Positions 1-8,724 of a DNA stretch of 64,000 nt are shown here, one piece after another. The translations under genes were made by a program, and so were the position numbers. Origin of the DNA: Chryseobacterium sp. Leaf394 (lineage in GTDB: Bacteria > Bacteroidota > Bacteroidia > Flavobacteriales > Weeksellaceae); contig NZ_LMQH01000011.1 of assembly GCF_001424105.1 (NCBI RefSeq), forward strand, positions 2,172,184 through 2,236,183. Reading direction: 5' to 3'. The notes under the pieces were generated by a model. It had not been told where the DNA came from and did no database searches. It worked only from the letters and a program-made list of their open reading frames with translations. Position 1 is the first letter of the stretch, and every line of letters starts with the position of its first letter.

Positions 1-641
1 TGGGTTTTGGTAATACTTAAAATCCGGTCGATTCTAAACTGCCTGAAATCATTTCTAAGTGTACAGTACGCAATCATGTACCAGTAGCTGAATTCAAAAA
101 ATACACCTACCACTTCGAGGGTTCTTGTCGAGATTTTGTCGTCAACCGTTTTGTACTCAATTAAAATCTGCTGTTTTTCTGCAATACTTTCCAGGATTGT
201 TGGAATAATATTTTTTATTGTGTCTTCCTTTTTTGGATTGTAATTGTAAATTCCAATCTGATTTTCAATATTCTGGATTAAATTTTTATCTGAGTTTCTC
301 AAAACCGAACGCACTTTTTCCATGGCGGTCTGGTAGTGATTCCCCAAACTTTCATGGGAGAATTTCTGCATTAGTTTTTCGGCCGTGATAAAACTTAAAA
401 CTTCTTCTTTGGTAAACATCACGGGCGGAAGTTTGTAGCCATCCATCAGAGAATAACCGCTTCCAGCTTCACCAACGATTGGAATTCCGGCATTTTCCAG
501 AGTTTTTATGTCACGGTAAATTGTTCTTACGCTCACTTCAAATTTTTCTGCCAAATCCTGAGCTCTCACAATCGGTTTTGACTGTAGTTGCGTGAGAATT
601 GCGGTGACGCGGTCGAGTTTTTTGAGATAGTGGTCGTTCAT
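1..641 (-). CDS. YafY-type HTH/WYL transcriptional regulator, 3' end beyond window
   Basis: I translated this stretch by hand from the ATG at 639-641. It opens MNDHYLKKLDRVTAILTQLQ and continues with a winged-helix DeoR-like HTH (VRAQDLAEKFEVSVRTIYRD, about residues 21-40) and a GEAGSGYSL wing. This is the layout of YafY-family regulators, which carry a C-terminal WYL ligand-sensing domain. The frame stays open to base 1, so the C-terminal part lies outside the window. Family members are usually local repressors that respond to small ligands or nucleic acid. The exporter gene ending at 697 reads the same way, but its start is 1.8 kb away and nothing shows that it is the target. HTH assignment is firm; target and ligand are unknown. 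Confidence 0.85.
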   Translation of the reverse strand, partial: MNDHYLKKLDRVTAILTQLQSKPIVRAQDLAEKFEVSVRTIYRDIKTLENAGIPIVGEAGSGYSLMDGYKLPPVMFTKEEVLSFITAEKLMQKFSHESLGNHYQTAMEKVRSVLRNSDKNLIQNIENQIGIYNYNPKKEDTIKNIIPTILESIAEKQQILIEYKTVDDKISTRTLEVVGVFFEFSYWYMIAYCTLRNDFRQFRIDRILSITKT

Positions 642-660
642 TGAGTGGGAGAGTTGGAGT

Positions 661-692
661 GTTTTAGCGTTTTAGCGTTTTAGCGTTTTAGC
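661..692. repeat. Four tandem copies of an 8-bp unit (GTTTTAGC)
   Basis: Four exact head-to-tail copies of GTTTTAGC fill the gap between the regulator start (641) and the exporter stop (697). A short perfect array of this kind can slip during replication. It lies upstream of the regulator gene, so copy number could alter its promoter spacing; that is inference. Confidence 0.9.
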
Positions 693-696
693 AAAA

Positions 697-2505
697 TTAA
701 TTATCCTTAAACGTATTCATCAGTTTATCCAGATTCAAACTCCTTGCAGAAGCATCAAAAATTTCTCTATACGTTCCGTTTAATTGCACCAGTTCATCAT
801 GCGTTCCGCTTTCAACCACGTGTCCTTTTTTCATCACATAAATTTTATCTGAATCTAAAATCTGGGAAAGCGAGTGCGAAATAATTACCACCGTTCTTCC
901 TTCTTTAATCGCTTCTAAAGAGTTTTTAATCTGTTCAGTGGCAATCGCATCCAAACTGGCAGTTGGCTCATCCAGAAAAATAATCGGTGGATTTTTTAAA
1001 AATAATCTGGCAATCGCAATTCTCTGTTGCTGTCCGCCCGAAAGCTGGGTGGCATCGTGCTGGTATTTTTCGGGTAAATCTAAAATCTGATCGTGGAGAT
1101 AGGCTTTTTTAGCGGCTTCTTCAATTTCCTCAAAACCTGCATTCATATTTCCGTAACGGATGTTGTCTTCAATACTTCCCTGAAAAATATGGTTTTTCTG
1201 TAAAACCAAACCGATATCATTTCGCAGATAAGCATTGTCGTACTGATTCAGATTAATTCCATCCAATAAAATTTCGCCAGTATCGGGAAGATAAAATTTA
1301 CATAAAAGATTGATGATAGTGGACTTTCCGGCTCCACTTAAGCCGACTAAAGCTGTGGTTTTTCCGTTTTCGATGGCCATAGAAACGTTGTGTAAAGCCT
1401 GAGTTCCGTTTGGATACGTGAAATTGACGTTTTTGAGCTCAAAATTTTCAAAAGTCATGGCTTCTTTCAGCGTTCCGTTGGGCTCCGCTTCTTCGTCTGC
1501 ATTTAAAATTTCAAAATAACCTTCCGCGTAAATCATCGCATCATTCATGTCATCATAAATTCTGTGAAGCTGTCTGATCGGCGAAGAAACATTGTTGAAC
1601 AACATGATGTGAAGCATGATAGCGCCCAAAGTCATTTGCTGGTTCAAAACCAAATAAACCGTCAGTAAAATAATCAAAACCACACCAATCTGCTCGATGA
1701 ATGTCTTTAAACCTTCGTAGATAAAACTGGTTTTCCGGGTGTACATCTGGCTGTCCATGAGTTGCATCTGCAGATCAAACTGTTTTTTGCCTTCAAATTT
1801 TTCACGTACGAAACTTTTGATCACCAAAATGGAATTGATTAAATTTAATAATCCAGAAGTCTTCTGTTCACGCTGGTTCCGAAGCTGCCTTCTTACGCCA
1901 CCCAGTTTTTTAGCCTGCATTGAGGTGACATAAAAATAAATCGGGACAATAATTGTGGAAACCAAACCGACGTACACGTTCTGCATGTACATTATAACCA
2001 AAGCGATAATCGCATTGGAAAACATCGGTAAAATATCGATGAAAAAGTTCTGAACAAGCTTCGTTAAACTTTCAATTCCACGGTCGATTCTGGTCTGTAA
2101 TTTTCCGGAGGCGTGGTTTTCATCACTGAAATAGGCAACTTTGTAGGTTAAAATTTTATCAATTGCAGATTGTGCTAAAACAGAACTCACATTAATTCTG
2201 ATTTTTTCACCATAAAATTTCTGTCCGAAACTGATAAAAATATTCGCAATTTCTTTTCCTAAAAGTATGGCAGAAATAATTAAAAGCACATGAATTCCCT
2301 CCGACATCGGACTGGGAAGTTTGGTTAATTTTTCCACTTCATCAACCGTATATTTTAAAACTACCGCGTTGACCTGAGCCGTGATTGCTCCTAAAAAAGT
2401 AAGAAACAAAGTACCATAAATCATCAGGCGATACGGCTTGATGAAAGGTTTCAGCTGTCTGTAAATCCCGAAAATACTGAGTGCGCGTGTGAAAGGTTTT
2501 GCCAT
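697..2505 (-). CDS. MsbA-like ABC exporter, fused membrane and ATPase domains
   Basis: A 602-residue half-transporter. Residues about 1-330 form a six-helix type-1 exporter membrane domain and the rest is an ATPase. Visible motifs are Walker A GLSGAGKST, signature LSGGQQQR, Walker B IIFLDEPTA and the H-loop in VVIISHS. Proteins with this layout act as homodimers in the inner membrane and flip lipids or expel drugs or peptides. MsbA (lipid A flippase) is one option, and lptB lies 0.8 kb upstream. The same architecture also serves multidrug export, so the substrate is not decided. A hairpin at 2523-2557 separates it from the broken gene upstream. Confidence 0.9.
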   Translation of the reverse strand: MAKPFTRALSIFGIYRQLKPFIKPYRLMIYGTLFLTFLGAITAQVNAVVLKYTVDEVEKLTKLPSPMSEGIHVLLIISAILLGKEIANIFISFGQKFYGEKIRINVSSVLAQSAIDKILTYKVAYFSDENHASGKLQTRIDRGIESLTKLVQNFFIDILPMFSNAIIALVIMYMQNVYVGLVSTIIVPIYFYVTSMQAKKLGGVRRQLRNQREQKTSGLLNLINSILVIKSFVREKFEGKKQFDLQMQLMDSQMYTRKTSFIYEGLKTFIEQIGVVLIILLTVYLVLNQQMTLGAIMLHIMLFNNVSSPIRQLHRIYDDMNDAMIYAEGYFEILNADEEAEPNGTLKEAMTFENFELKNVNFTYPNGTQALHNVSMAIENGKTTALVGLSGAGKSTIINLLCKFYLPDTGEILLDGINLNQYDNAYLRNDIGLVLQKNHIFQGSIEDNIRYGNMNAGFEEIEEAAKKAYLHDQILDLPEKYQHDATQLSGGQQQRIAIARLFLKNPPIIFLDEPTASLDAIATEQIKNSLEAIKEGRTVVIISHSLSQILDSDKIYVMKKGHVVESGTHDELVQLNGTYREIFDASARSLNLDKLMNTFKDN

Positions 2506-2522
2506 GAATTGGTTTTAAATGA

Positions 2523-2557
2523 AAAACGTACCGTTTCTGAGAGAAAAGGTACGTTTT
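2523..2557 (-). terminator. Probable intrinsic terminator downstream of the interrupted gene
   Basis: Arms AAAACGTACC and GGTACGTTTT are perfectly complementary over 10 bp around a 15-nt loop. On the minus strand the second arm runs into a T-rich stretch, as expected for a gene ending at 2632. Confidence 0.6.
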
Positions 2558-2631
2558 AAAATATTTTTTGGCAAGTGAAATTTTACATCAATTGAAAGTG
2601 GTGCAACAATTTTCAATGTCAGGCAATACTC

Positions 2632-3210
2632 TTAATGACTCCATCTATATATTTTATCAATTAGAATCCAATTATCATTAATATTTTCGTACACGTCTAA
2701 ACTACCACCACTATTTCCGCGATTAATTAAAATCATTGCTAATTTTTTGTCGAAACTATAAATAACTTCAGAAAGCGAAATAGGAAAATGTCGCCATTCG
2801 TTTACATTTTCGTTATATCTTTTAACTTTCTTCCAAATATTATTTGTTTCAATTTTCGATAAATTATTTTTTGAAGAATATATTATAATGCTGTCTTTCG
2901 AAAGTATATTTTTTTTATCATTTTTTAGAATAAGGAAGTTATTTCCAAGTTCCGTTTTGGTCCAATTTTTATTTTCGAAATTATAATTTTTAATTGAACT
3001 TTTCAATTCCTCAAATTGATTTTGATTTAGGTTTTCGATTTCATTTTCATTCTATAAAACTCTTTTGAAATAGTATTCAATATTTAGTTTTTCAGACATT
3101 AAAATAAATCCATTTTCTTTCTGAACAGTTCCATAAAAATTTTGAGAAAAAATTACGTTAAAAAATAGTAATATTATAATCGCAAATAGTTTCTCTGAAT
3201 AACGTTTCAT
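2632..3210 (-). pseudogene. Secreted protein of unknown function, interrupted by an in-frame TAG
   Basis: Two open segments lie in the same frame and are separated only by a TAG at 3052-3054. The upstream segment starts with ATG at 3208-3210 (MKRYSEKLFAIIILLFFNVI, a clear signal peptide ending near FSQ) and breaks at FKRVL. The downstream segment continues NENEIENLNQNQFEELKSS and runs to 2632 with no further stop. Reading through would give roughly 190 residues, rich in Asn, Lys and Ile. No family is recognised. Either the gene is inactivated, this base is an error, or the strain makes only the short form. Confidence 0.65.
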
Positions 3211-3321
3211 ATAGTGCTCATTAACAATTAAATTCACAAACTCCCAATAACTTTTGAATTTGCCAAAATGGAAATTATTCTCACGAAAAAATCTCTATAA
3301 AAAAACTTTTAAGATTATAAT

Positions 3322-4383
3322 TTACCCTTCAAAAACATAAGTCGTCAGATAATGCAATTCAGATTTGCTGGCTGCTTTTGAATCTGCTTCTGCCTGTTCT
3401 AATGAATAGTTTGAATTGATTTCTTTCTTTTGGAAGACAAAAGAATTGTTGGCATTTTTATCGACAACGTCAGCAAAAATATGCTGAATATCTGAATTTC
3501 CTAATGATGCAAAACTGATATCTTCAAAACCGTGCATCAGTCTTAAATCATCAAACTGCGCAAAATTGTCGTTAACAAAACCCTGAAGCTGAGATTTTGA
3601 ATCAAAATTCCCTGCCCAGATATTGTAGGCATAAGTTTTCTTGCTTGGCTTGTCGAAAATACTTTGGTAGACGAAGTTTTCACCCAAATACGCTTCACGT
3701 ACCTGCGGATCATTTGCGAGTTCTTCAGGTAAACCTTCTTTCAGGATTTTACCTTCAAACATAATGTAGGTTTTGTTGGTAATCGCCAAAGTCTGCTGTA
3801 CGTTGTGATCGGTGATCAGAATTCCGATGTTTTTATCGGTTAAACTTCTTACAATTTTCTGAATATCTTCCACTGCAATCGGGTCAACTCCGGCGAAAGG
3901 TTCATCCAAAAGAATGAAACTCGGATCGGTTGCAAGACATCTTGCGATTTCAGTTCTACGTCTTTCACCTCCGGAAAGTAAATCACCACGGTTTTTTCTC
4001 ACATGTTGAAGTGAAAACTCTTCAATCAGCTCATCACATTTGATTTGCTGTTGCTTTTTTGAAAGTTTTGTAAGCTGCAGAACACCGAGAATATTGTCTT
4101 CCACAGACAGTTTTCTGAAAACGGAAGCTTCCTGCGCGAGATAACCGATTCCTTTTTGGGCACGGCGGTACATGGCATCGGTGGTAATTTCCTGTTTGTC
4201 GAGGAAAATTTTTCCCGAAGTAGGCTTAACCAAACCAACAATCATATAAAATGAGGTCGTTTTTCCGGCACCGTTCGGGCCGAGCAAACCTACAATTTCT
4301 CCCTGCTGAACCTGTACAGAAACGCCTTTTACTACTTTTTTTGGACCGTATTCTTTGATTAAGTTTTCTCCGCGTAAAATCAT
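3322..4383 (-). CDS. lptB: LPS export ABC transporter ATPase LptB with C-terminal extension
   Basis: LptB powers extraction of lipopolysaccharide from the inner membrane through LptFG. Residues 1 to about 240 are typical: Walker A GPNGAGKTT, Q-loop in GYLAQEASVFRKL, signature LLSGGERRR, Walker B FILLDEPFAGVDP, H-loop ILITDHNV. The usual protein ends near residue 240 after the AYLGENF element. This one has 353 residues, with about 105 extra after SIFDKPSKK. The extension begins YNIWAGNFDSKSQLQGFV and looks like a separate alpha/beta domain; from memory it resembles the W-x-GNF pattern of Imm22/DUF4284 immunity-type domains, which I could not test. LptB assignment is firm, the extension's role is unknown. 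Confidence 0.92.
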   Translation of the reverse strand: MILRGENLIKEYGPKKVVKGVSVQVQQGEIVGLLGPNGAGKTTSFYMIVGLVKPTSGKIFLDKQEITTDAMYRRAQKGIGYLAQEASVFRKLSVEDNILGVLQLTKLSKKQQQIKCDELIEEFSLQHVRKNRGDLLSGGERRRTEIARCLATDPSFILLDEPFAGVDPIAVEDIQKIVRSLTDKNIGILITDHNVQQTLAITNKTYIMFEGKILKEGLPEELANDPQVREAYLGENFVYQSIFDKPSKKTYAYNIWAGNFDSKSQLQGFVNDNFAQFDDLRLMHGFEDISFASLGNSDIQHIFADVVDKNANNSFVFQKKEINSNYSLEQAEADSKAASKSELHYLTTYVFEG

Positions 4384-4592
4384 AAAGGCAAAGATAAAGT
4401 TTTTTTGGATTGGAATGACAGGTGTTTAAGTTTCCTGATGTTAATGATGACTGTTTGTGCTTCTTTAATACTACGTTATGCTGTATTCGTAATGATTGAT
4501 TTTACGTTTGCTTACAAATACTCATCAAACGGTCAGTGAGTACCACTTTTGAATGATTAATAATTTTTGAATATCTTTTTTAAGGGGAACAC

Positions 4593-4991
4593 TTACCGCA
4601 AGAATTTAAAATAATATTCTTTTCCATCAGTGCTTTTATACAGGACATGGTACCTGTAAAAGTTGGGATGCAGATTTAACTTATTTATTTCAGATCGTAT
4701 GCTTTGAGCTTTATCCTTTAAAGAAATTGTATCTGCATGACCGGGAATCCCATTAACAACAACAGTATAAGTTGTGGTATCTTTTGGATGCGTCATATTA
4801 TATTTCGGTTCTCTCCACACATCCTTTGCCTGAGTATCTTTTTTAATCTTTTCGAATAATACTTTTTCATTGAGTGTCATCTCTCCATCACCAGGAGTTG
4901 TAAGCCATAAAACTATTAGAAATCCGTATCTGACCAGCAAAACAATAAAGATTACGAGGAATGTAAAAATGATCAATTTCTTTTTTTTCAT
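4593..4991 (-). CDS. Small membrane-anchored protein of unknown function
   Basis: 132 residues. The N-terminus is KKKK followed by one hydrophobic helix (about residues 6-31) that could be an uncleaved anchor or signal. The rest is soluble and ends YRYHVLYKSTDGKEYYFKFLR. I do not recognise the family. It is the distal gene of a same-strand row of lipoprotein and effector genes behind vgrG, so a role as T6SS immunity or accessory factor is possible by position only. Confidence 0.65.
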   Translation of the reverse strand: MKKKKLIIFTFLVIFIVLLVRYGFLIVLWLTTPGDGEMTLNEKVLFEKIKKDTQAKDVWREPKYNMTHPKDTTTYTVVVNGIPGHADTISLKDKAQSIRSEINKLNLHPNFYRYHVLYKSTDGKEYYFKFLR

Positions 4992-5098
4992 CAGCTTGAG
5001 TTTAAGTTTTAATAATTTAAATTAAACAAAAATATACCCTTGATTATAATTCTGAATTGTTCGGAAAAAAATTTGAAATTAATTTTAGTAATATACTG

Positions 5099-5773
5099 TC
5101 ACATTTTTATTCTTGGGGAATCTTTACGGTATGTCTTAATAATTTTACCATCACCACCATTTAAAACAAAGCCTTGGGTATATGGCTTTTCTACATTTTT
5201 TACTACCCATTCGATTGTATAAATATATATTTTCTGTTGATCGTCATAAGAACGTTTGAATGAACCAGACTTACTAAGATCACCATTATTTTTTTTACTG
5301 AAAAGAATTACATCATCAATAGAAAATGGGTAATTGATATCCTTATTTTCCTGACTTACTATCTTACCTTCAAGATATTTTTTCCAAATGCCTGTTTCGA
5401 TATCATCAAAATATCTCTCATACTCTGTTAAAAAACCGTCCTTATTAAAAATATAAGAATCCGTAAATCCATCTGGGAATTTCTCACTATGTAAATATTC
5501 TATAACATATTTTGGATTATAATCTCCTCCAAAATGTTGATCATCCAACATGTAGTTTTGTTTTACTTCAACATTTTCTTTGGTTTTGTAACCTATATAA
5601 TCAGGGTTTGCTTTTAGCTTCTTTTCGTACTCAGGAATATTAAATATTTTCACAGTCATCTTTTTTTCGTTAATTTTAGTAACTCCCTTTCCCGACTCTG
5701 TCAAATCTTGACTTTTTGAATTACAGGATAAAGTCAACATTATTATGCTGAAAAGATAGTAGTAAGCATTCAT
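5099..5773 (-). CDS. Lipoprotein, paralogue of the one at 6110-6823; candidate immunity protein
   Basis: 224 residues with a lipoprotein signal (MNAYYYLFSIIMLTLSC, lipid-bearing Cys17). It shares a layout and motifs with the protein encoded at 6110-6823: an N-terminal YEKxLxxNPxY element, then GxWKKY, NKDxNYPFS and a closing DGKI...R..PRI segment. Its start lies directly after a leftover piece of a metallopeptidase C-terminus (5776-5903). It therefore looks like the surviving half of a duplicated effector-lipoprotein unit. Periplasmic lipoproteins next to T6SS effectors are often immunity proteins; that role is inferred here. Confidence 0.75.
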   Translation of the reverse strand: MNAYYYLFSIIMLTLSCNSKSQDLTESGKGVTKINEKKMTVKIFNIPEYEKKLKANPDYIGYKTKENVEVKQNYMLDDQHFGGDYNPKYVIEYLHSEKFPDGFTDSYIFNKDGFLTEYERYFDDIETGIWKKYLEGKIVSQENKDINYPFSIDDVILFSKKNNGDLSKSGSFKRSYDDQQKIYIYTIEWVVKNVEKPYTQGFVLNGGDGKIIKTYRKDSPRIKM

Positions 5774-5775
5774 TA

Positions 5776-5903
5776 TAATTGTTTTTTATTAAATCCCACT
5801 GCCATTTATTCGGTTCAGTTTTGTGAAGAAAAAATAAGATATTTTGTTGAGGTAGTGCCATTACTCTCTGTAATTTTTTCGGAAGATTACCAATGTTTGA
5901 CAA
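5776..5903 (-). pseudogene. Remnant of a second metallopeptidase effector 3' end
   Basis: Just upstream of the lipoprotein gene at 5773 the minus strand encodes PNKWQWDLIKNN (WQW codons at 5796-5804). This resembles the extreme C-terminus YRWQWQILKN of the intact effector at 6787-8163, and it sits at the same position relative to its lipoprotein gene. The DNA is alike as well. No other part of the peptidase survives. I read it as a relic of a tandem duplication, with moderate confidence because the match is short. Confidence 0.45.
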
Positions 5904-6109
5904 ATTTTGCTACTCCGCCTGATATTATTTAGAAAGTGATCAAATTGCCCTGAATTCAATTCCCTTTATTGAGAAAAATCTACTAACTTTTGAATATGCA
6001 AAAATACTTTGAAAAACAAATTTGGGAGTTATGTTTAACATAGTTTTTTAACATCACTAATTTATGACTAGAGATAACTGTGCAGTATCTTTTTATTAAT
6101 TTTAATGAA

Positions 6110-6823
6110 CTACAAAACTATTCTTGGTATCCCTTTTCGTTCCTGTTCTAAGATTTTACCATCAGCAGCGTCTAAAGTGTATATTTGTGTATGTGGATCT
6201 TTGTTATTACGGAGGTAGAGCTCCACGTTATAAACGTATTTTTTGTGCGTTTGACTGAAATTACGGGAAAACGTACCGCCACCTTTAATCGAATCCCTAC
6301 CTTTTTTATTTGCAAATTCTATCACCTTCAGTAATGAAAAAGGATAATTTTCATCTTTATTAATCTCACTAATAATAAATCCATCTGTATCGTATTTTTT
6401 CCATACTCCATATTCAATTTCCGAGAAATGGAACTCAGTTTCTTTAATTTTTCCATCTTGATAAAAACTATAGAAAGTAATAAATCCATTTTTGTCTGTC
6501 TCTTTCTCTATATATGAATCTACGTACTTTTGTTCATAGGCTTTAAAATCGTACTCTTCTTTCAAAATATAATATTGTTCAACCTCTGTTTCATCACTCG
6601 CCCTGATAAAGCTTTGATAAGTAGGATTTTCAGATATTTGTTTTTCGTATTTCTTAATATCAAATTTTTTATCGCTGTAATTATCTCTCTTTTTCATTTG
6701 CTCTTTTTTTTCCAAACTGATAGTATTTGTTTGCCCATTTATGGTATTTTTCTCACACGACATTAATATGAAAATTACTGTAATCTTTATGGTAATATAT
6801 TTTTTAAAATCTGCCATTGCCAT
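6110..6823 (-). CDS. Lipoprotein following the metallopeptidase effector; candidate immunity protein
   Basis: 237 residues; lipoprotein signal with the lipobox ILMSC (Cys23 counting from the first Met, Cys21 from the second). Either ATG (6821-6823 or 6815-6817) overlaps the end of the effector gene by 31-37 bases, indicating translational coupling. After a Lys-rich linker come the elements it shares with the 5099-5773 protein: FDIKKYEKQISENPTY, EYGVWKKY, NKDENYPFS and DGKILEQERKGIPRI. No database family is recognised. Overlap with a secreted protease gene and a periplasmic location fit an immunity role, which is inference. Confidence 0.75.
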   Translation of the reverse strand: MAMADFKKYITIKITVIFILMSCEKNTINGQTNTISLEKKEQMKKRDNYSDKKFDIKKYEKQISENPTYQSFIRASDETEVEQYYILKEEYDFKAYEQKYVDSYIEKETDKNGFITFYSFYQDGKIKETEFHFSEIEYGVWKKYDTDGFIISEINKDENYPFSLLKVIEFANKKGRDSIKGGGTFSRNFSQTHKKYVYNVELYLRNNKDPHTQIYTLDAADGKILEQERKGIPRIVL

Positions 6824-8163
6824 CTGTATGTTTGTTTTGCTGTTATATTAGTCTCTAAGTCACTATAGTCCATTATATTATCTGTTTCAAATTGTTTGAA
6901 ACCATATTTACTTTTTTCATCAAAAGTATGGTGAAGCCCCATAGCATGTAAAAGCTCATGCATTGCTGTGCTCTTGGCTAAATGAGCTGCTTCTGGTCTT
7001 TTTAAAGCAAATTTTTTCTGATCGAAGATGATAACGCTAGGTAAAACTGCAGATTTCAAAAATTTTTTGTCCGGAATATATTCTACCTGACCCAATAAAA
7101 ATCCCTTTTCATTACATGAAAAATCTTCACAGATATCTGTGGAAAAAAATAGCCGAAATGAATCATCAAAAAATCCATTGTTTTTAGCACCATGCAAGTT
7201 TACTTTATCTCGTAGTTTTTTATTGAGTATATCATATGTATCAGTGTTTTGGAGAAAGTACTTTCCCAAATCAACTTTTGGATTAATGCTTATTGAACTA
7301 TATTGAAAAGTTGGAATAATATAAGATTGTCGCAGAATTTTTTCTAAGAAATTCGTTTCTACAGATAAATTTGGTTTTTCCTTTCCTTTAATTATACTAA
7401 CCAATGTAACTTTGATTTCCCGCTGATTGGATGTGCTATTTTTCACAACTATTAACTTTCCCACATCTTTTCCTTCTCCATTTTTATATGCTTTTATAAT
7501 TATTTCCTGATCACTTATAAATTCATTCGTGCAGGTAATATCCAAACACTGATCTACCGTATGTTTACCTACAGATAAAGGAAGTGGCTTAAGTATTTTG
7601 ACAGTAAAATAATCAGTATTATATTCTATCTCAAATTTTTCAGGCTCTTCTTCAATCTCTATTTTTAACTGTAACTTAGCTGTATAATTCGGCAGTAATG
7701 AAAGGTATGGAACAACGTAATAAAATGGATACCTCCCATTTTTCTTCCATGACACAATCATTTTCCTGAATTCTGATGTCACTAATCTGTCATATTCTGA
7801 AGTTTTATTATGAAAGGTGGGATTGCAGTAATCAAATCCATATTTCGTCTCTGGGTAGGTATAATTTCCCATGATATCTCGATACCATTTTTTATCACCA
7901 GCCTGCCCTGTATCACCTACCCTTATCCAATCAAAACCGTATTCGCCCTTCCAGTTGTTATGAGGTCTGAATTGTATCAGGCACTTAGCTGTGATTTCCC
8001 CTGCAGGGGGTTTGGATGGATTACCATCTTTCTTAATTAATGTTTCGCTTTTTTCAGAGTGATATTCATCAGAGTATTCGTTGATATCCGATTCGGAATA
8101 ATAGGTAAAATCTTCTCCGATACTTTCGAATATCTTTCCCTGAACAATTCTTATTCTACTCAT
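6787..8163 (-). CDS. Metzincin-type metallopeptidase, candidate T6SS effector
   Basis: 458 residues with no signal peptide. The C-terminal domain carries the zinc motif HELLHAMGLHH (His402, Glu403, His406, Gly409, His412) and a Met-turn NIMDYS about 20 residues later, the pattern of metzincin proteases. Residues 1-55 (MSRIRIVQGKIFES... ending in GNPSKPP) match the N-terminus of the protein at 8725-9732, which otherwise differs. Residues about 62-250 form a middle region with a distinctive FRPHNNWKGEYGFDWIR segment. Position in a vgrG row, lack of a signal and a toxic-type C-terminus suggest delivery by the T6SS. Peptidase call is strong; effector role and substrate are inferred. Confidence 0.85.
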   Translation of the reverse strand: MSRIRIVQGKIFESIGEDFTYYSESDINEYSDEYHSEKSETLIKKDGNPSKPPAGEITAKCLIQFRPHNNWKGEYGFDWIRVGDTGQAGDKKWYRDIMGNYTYPETKYGFDYCNPTFHNKTSEYDRLVTSEFRKMIVSWKKNGRYPFYYVVPYLSLLPNYTAKLQLKIEIEEEPEKFEIEYNTDYFTVKILKPLPLSVGKHTVDQCLDITCTNEFISDQEIIIKAYKNGEGKDVGKLIVVKNSTSNQREIKVTLVSIIKGKEKPNLSVETNFLEKILRQSYIIPTFQYSSISINPKVDLGKYFLQNTDTYDILNKKLRDKVNLHGAKNNGFFDDSFRLFFSTDICEDFSCNEKGFLLGQVEYIPDKKFLKSAVLPSVIIFDQKKFALKRPEAAHLAKSTAMHELLHAMGLHHTFDEKSKYGFKQFETDNIMDYSDLETNITAKQTYRWQWQILKNILP

Positions 8164-8268
8164 TAATTTTTCTTTAAAATTTGTGTTTTTTATTATATAA
8201 TGCTTTTACCAGAAGGTAAATTGGAAATCCAAAAAAAATGATTTAAAAAGACTCGAAGAATAAGACAG

Positions 8269-8709
8269 TCAGTTTTTAAACTCCGTTTTTTTTGTCATTT
8301 TATTGTTTTTATAAATCAGAATATCCTGAAGTTTTTCAGTTCCGCTAATTCTATATCTTATTTTAGCTACCAAATCTTTTTCTGAACCTTCAATTCCGCC
8401 AAATTCATTTTCTTCTGCAGCCCTACGAATTTCATCAGCATATCCACCCACAGTTTTTTTCCTGTAGAAAAAACAGGTTACCTCTTTATTACCTGTACTT
8501 GATTGCTGTGAAAGATCAGCAAACGATTTCAACTGATTAGTAAGGTCTTCATCAGTTAGATTACTGTAATCTGAAATTTCAAAATATTTAAAATTAAATT
8601 CTGACCTCTGATTAAATTCAGAGTCTATAGATTGAATGTTGGCTTTTTCCATCGATGTCTTGCATTTAATAACTGTGAAAAATGTTATGATTAAAAAAAA
8701 ATATTTCAT
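8269..8709 (-). CDS. Small lipoprotein or secreted protein, candidate immunity factor
   Basis: 146 residues. The N-terminus MKYFFLIITFFTVIKC is a short export signal with Cys16 as possible lipid site; Lys before Cys is an unusual lipobox. The mature part contains QQSSTGNKEVTCFFYRKKTVGGYADEIRRA and ends KMTKKTEFKN. No family is recognised. The gene starts 15 bases after the stop of the DUF3289-like effector, so the two are probably co-transcribed. By position it is the natural immunity candidate for that effector, but no sequence feature proves it. Confidence 0.7.
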   Translation of the reverse strand: MKYFFLIITFFTVIKCKTSMEKANIQSIDSEFNQRSEFNFKYFEISDYSNLTDEDLTNQLKSFADLSQQSSTGNKEVTCFFYRKKTVGGYADEIRRAAEENEFGGIEGSEKDLVAKIRYRISGTEKLQDILIYKNNKMTKKTEFKN

Positions 8710-8724
8710 TTTGATGTATTGAAA

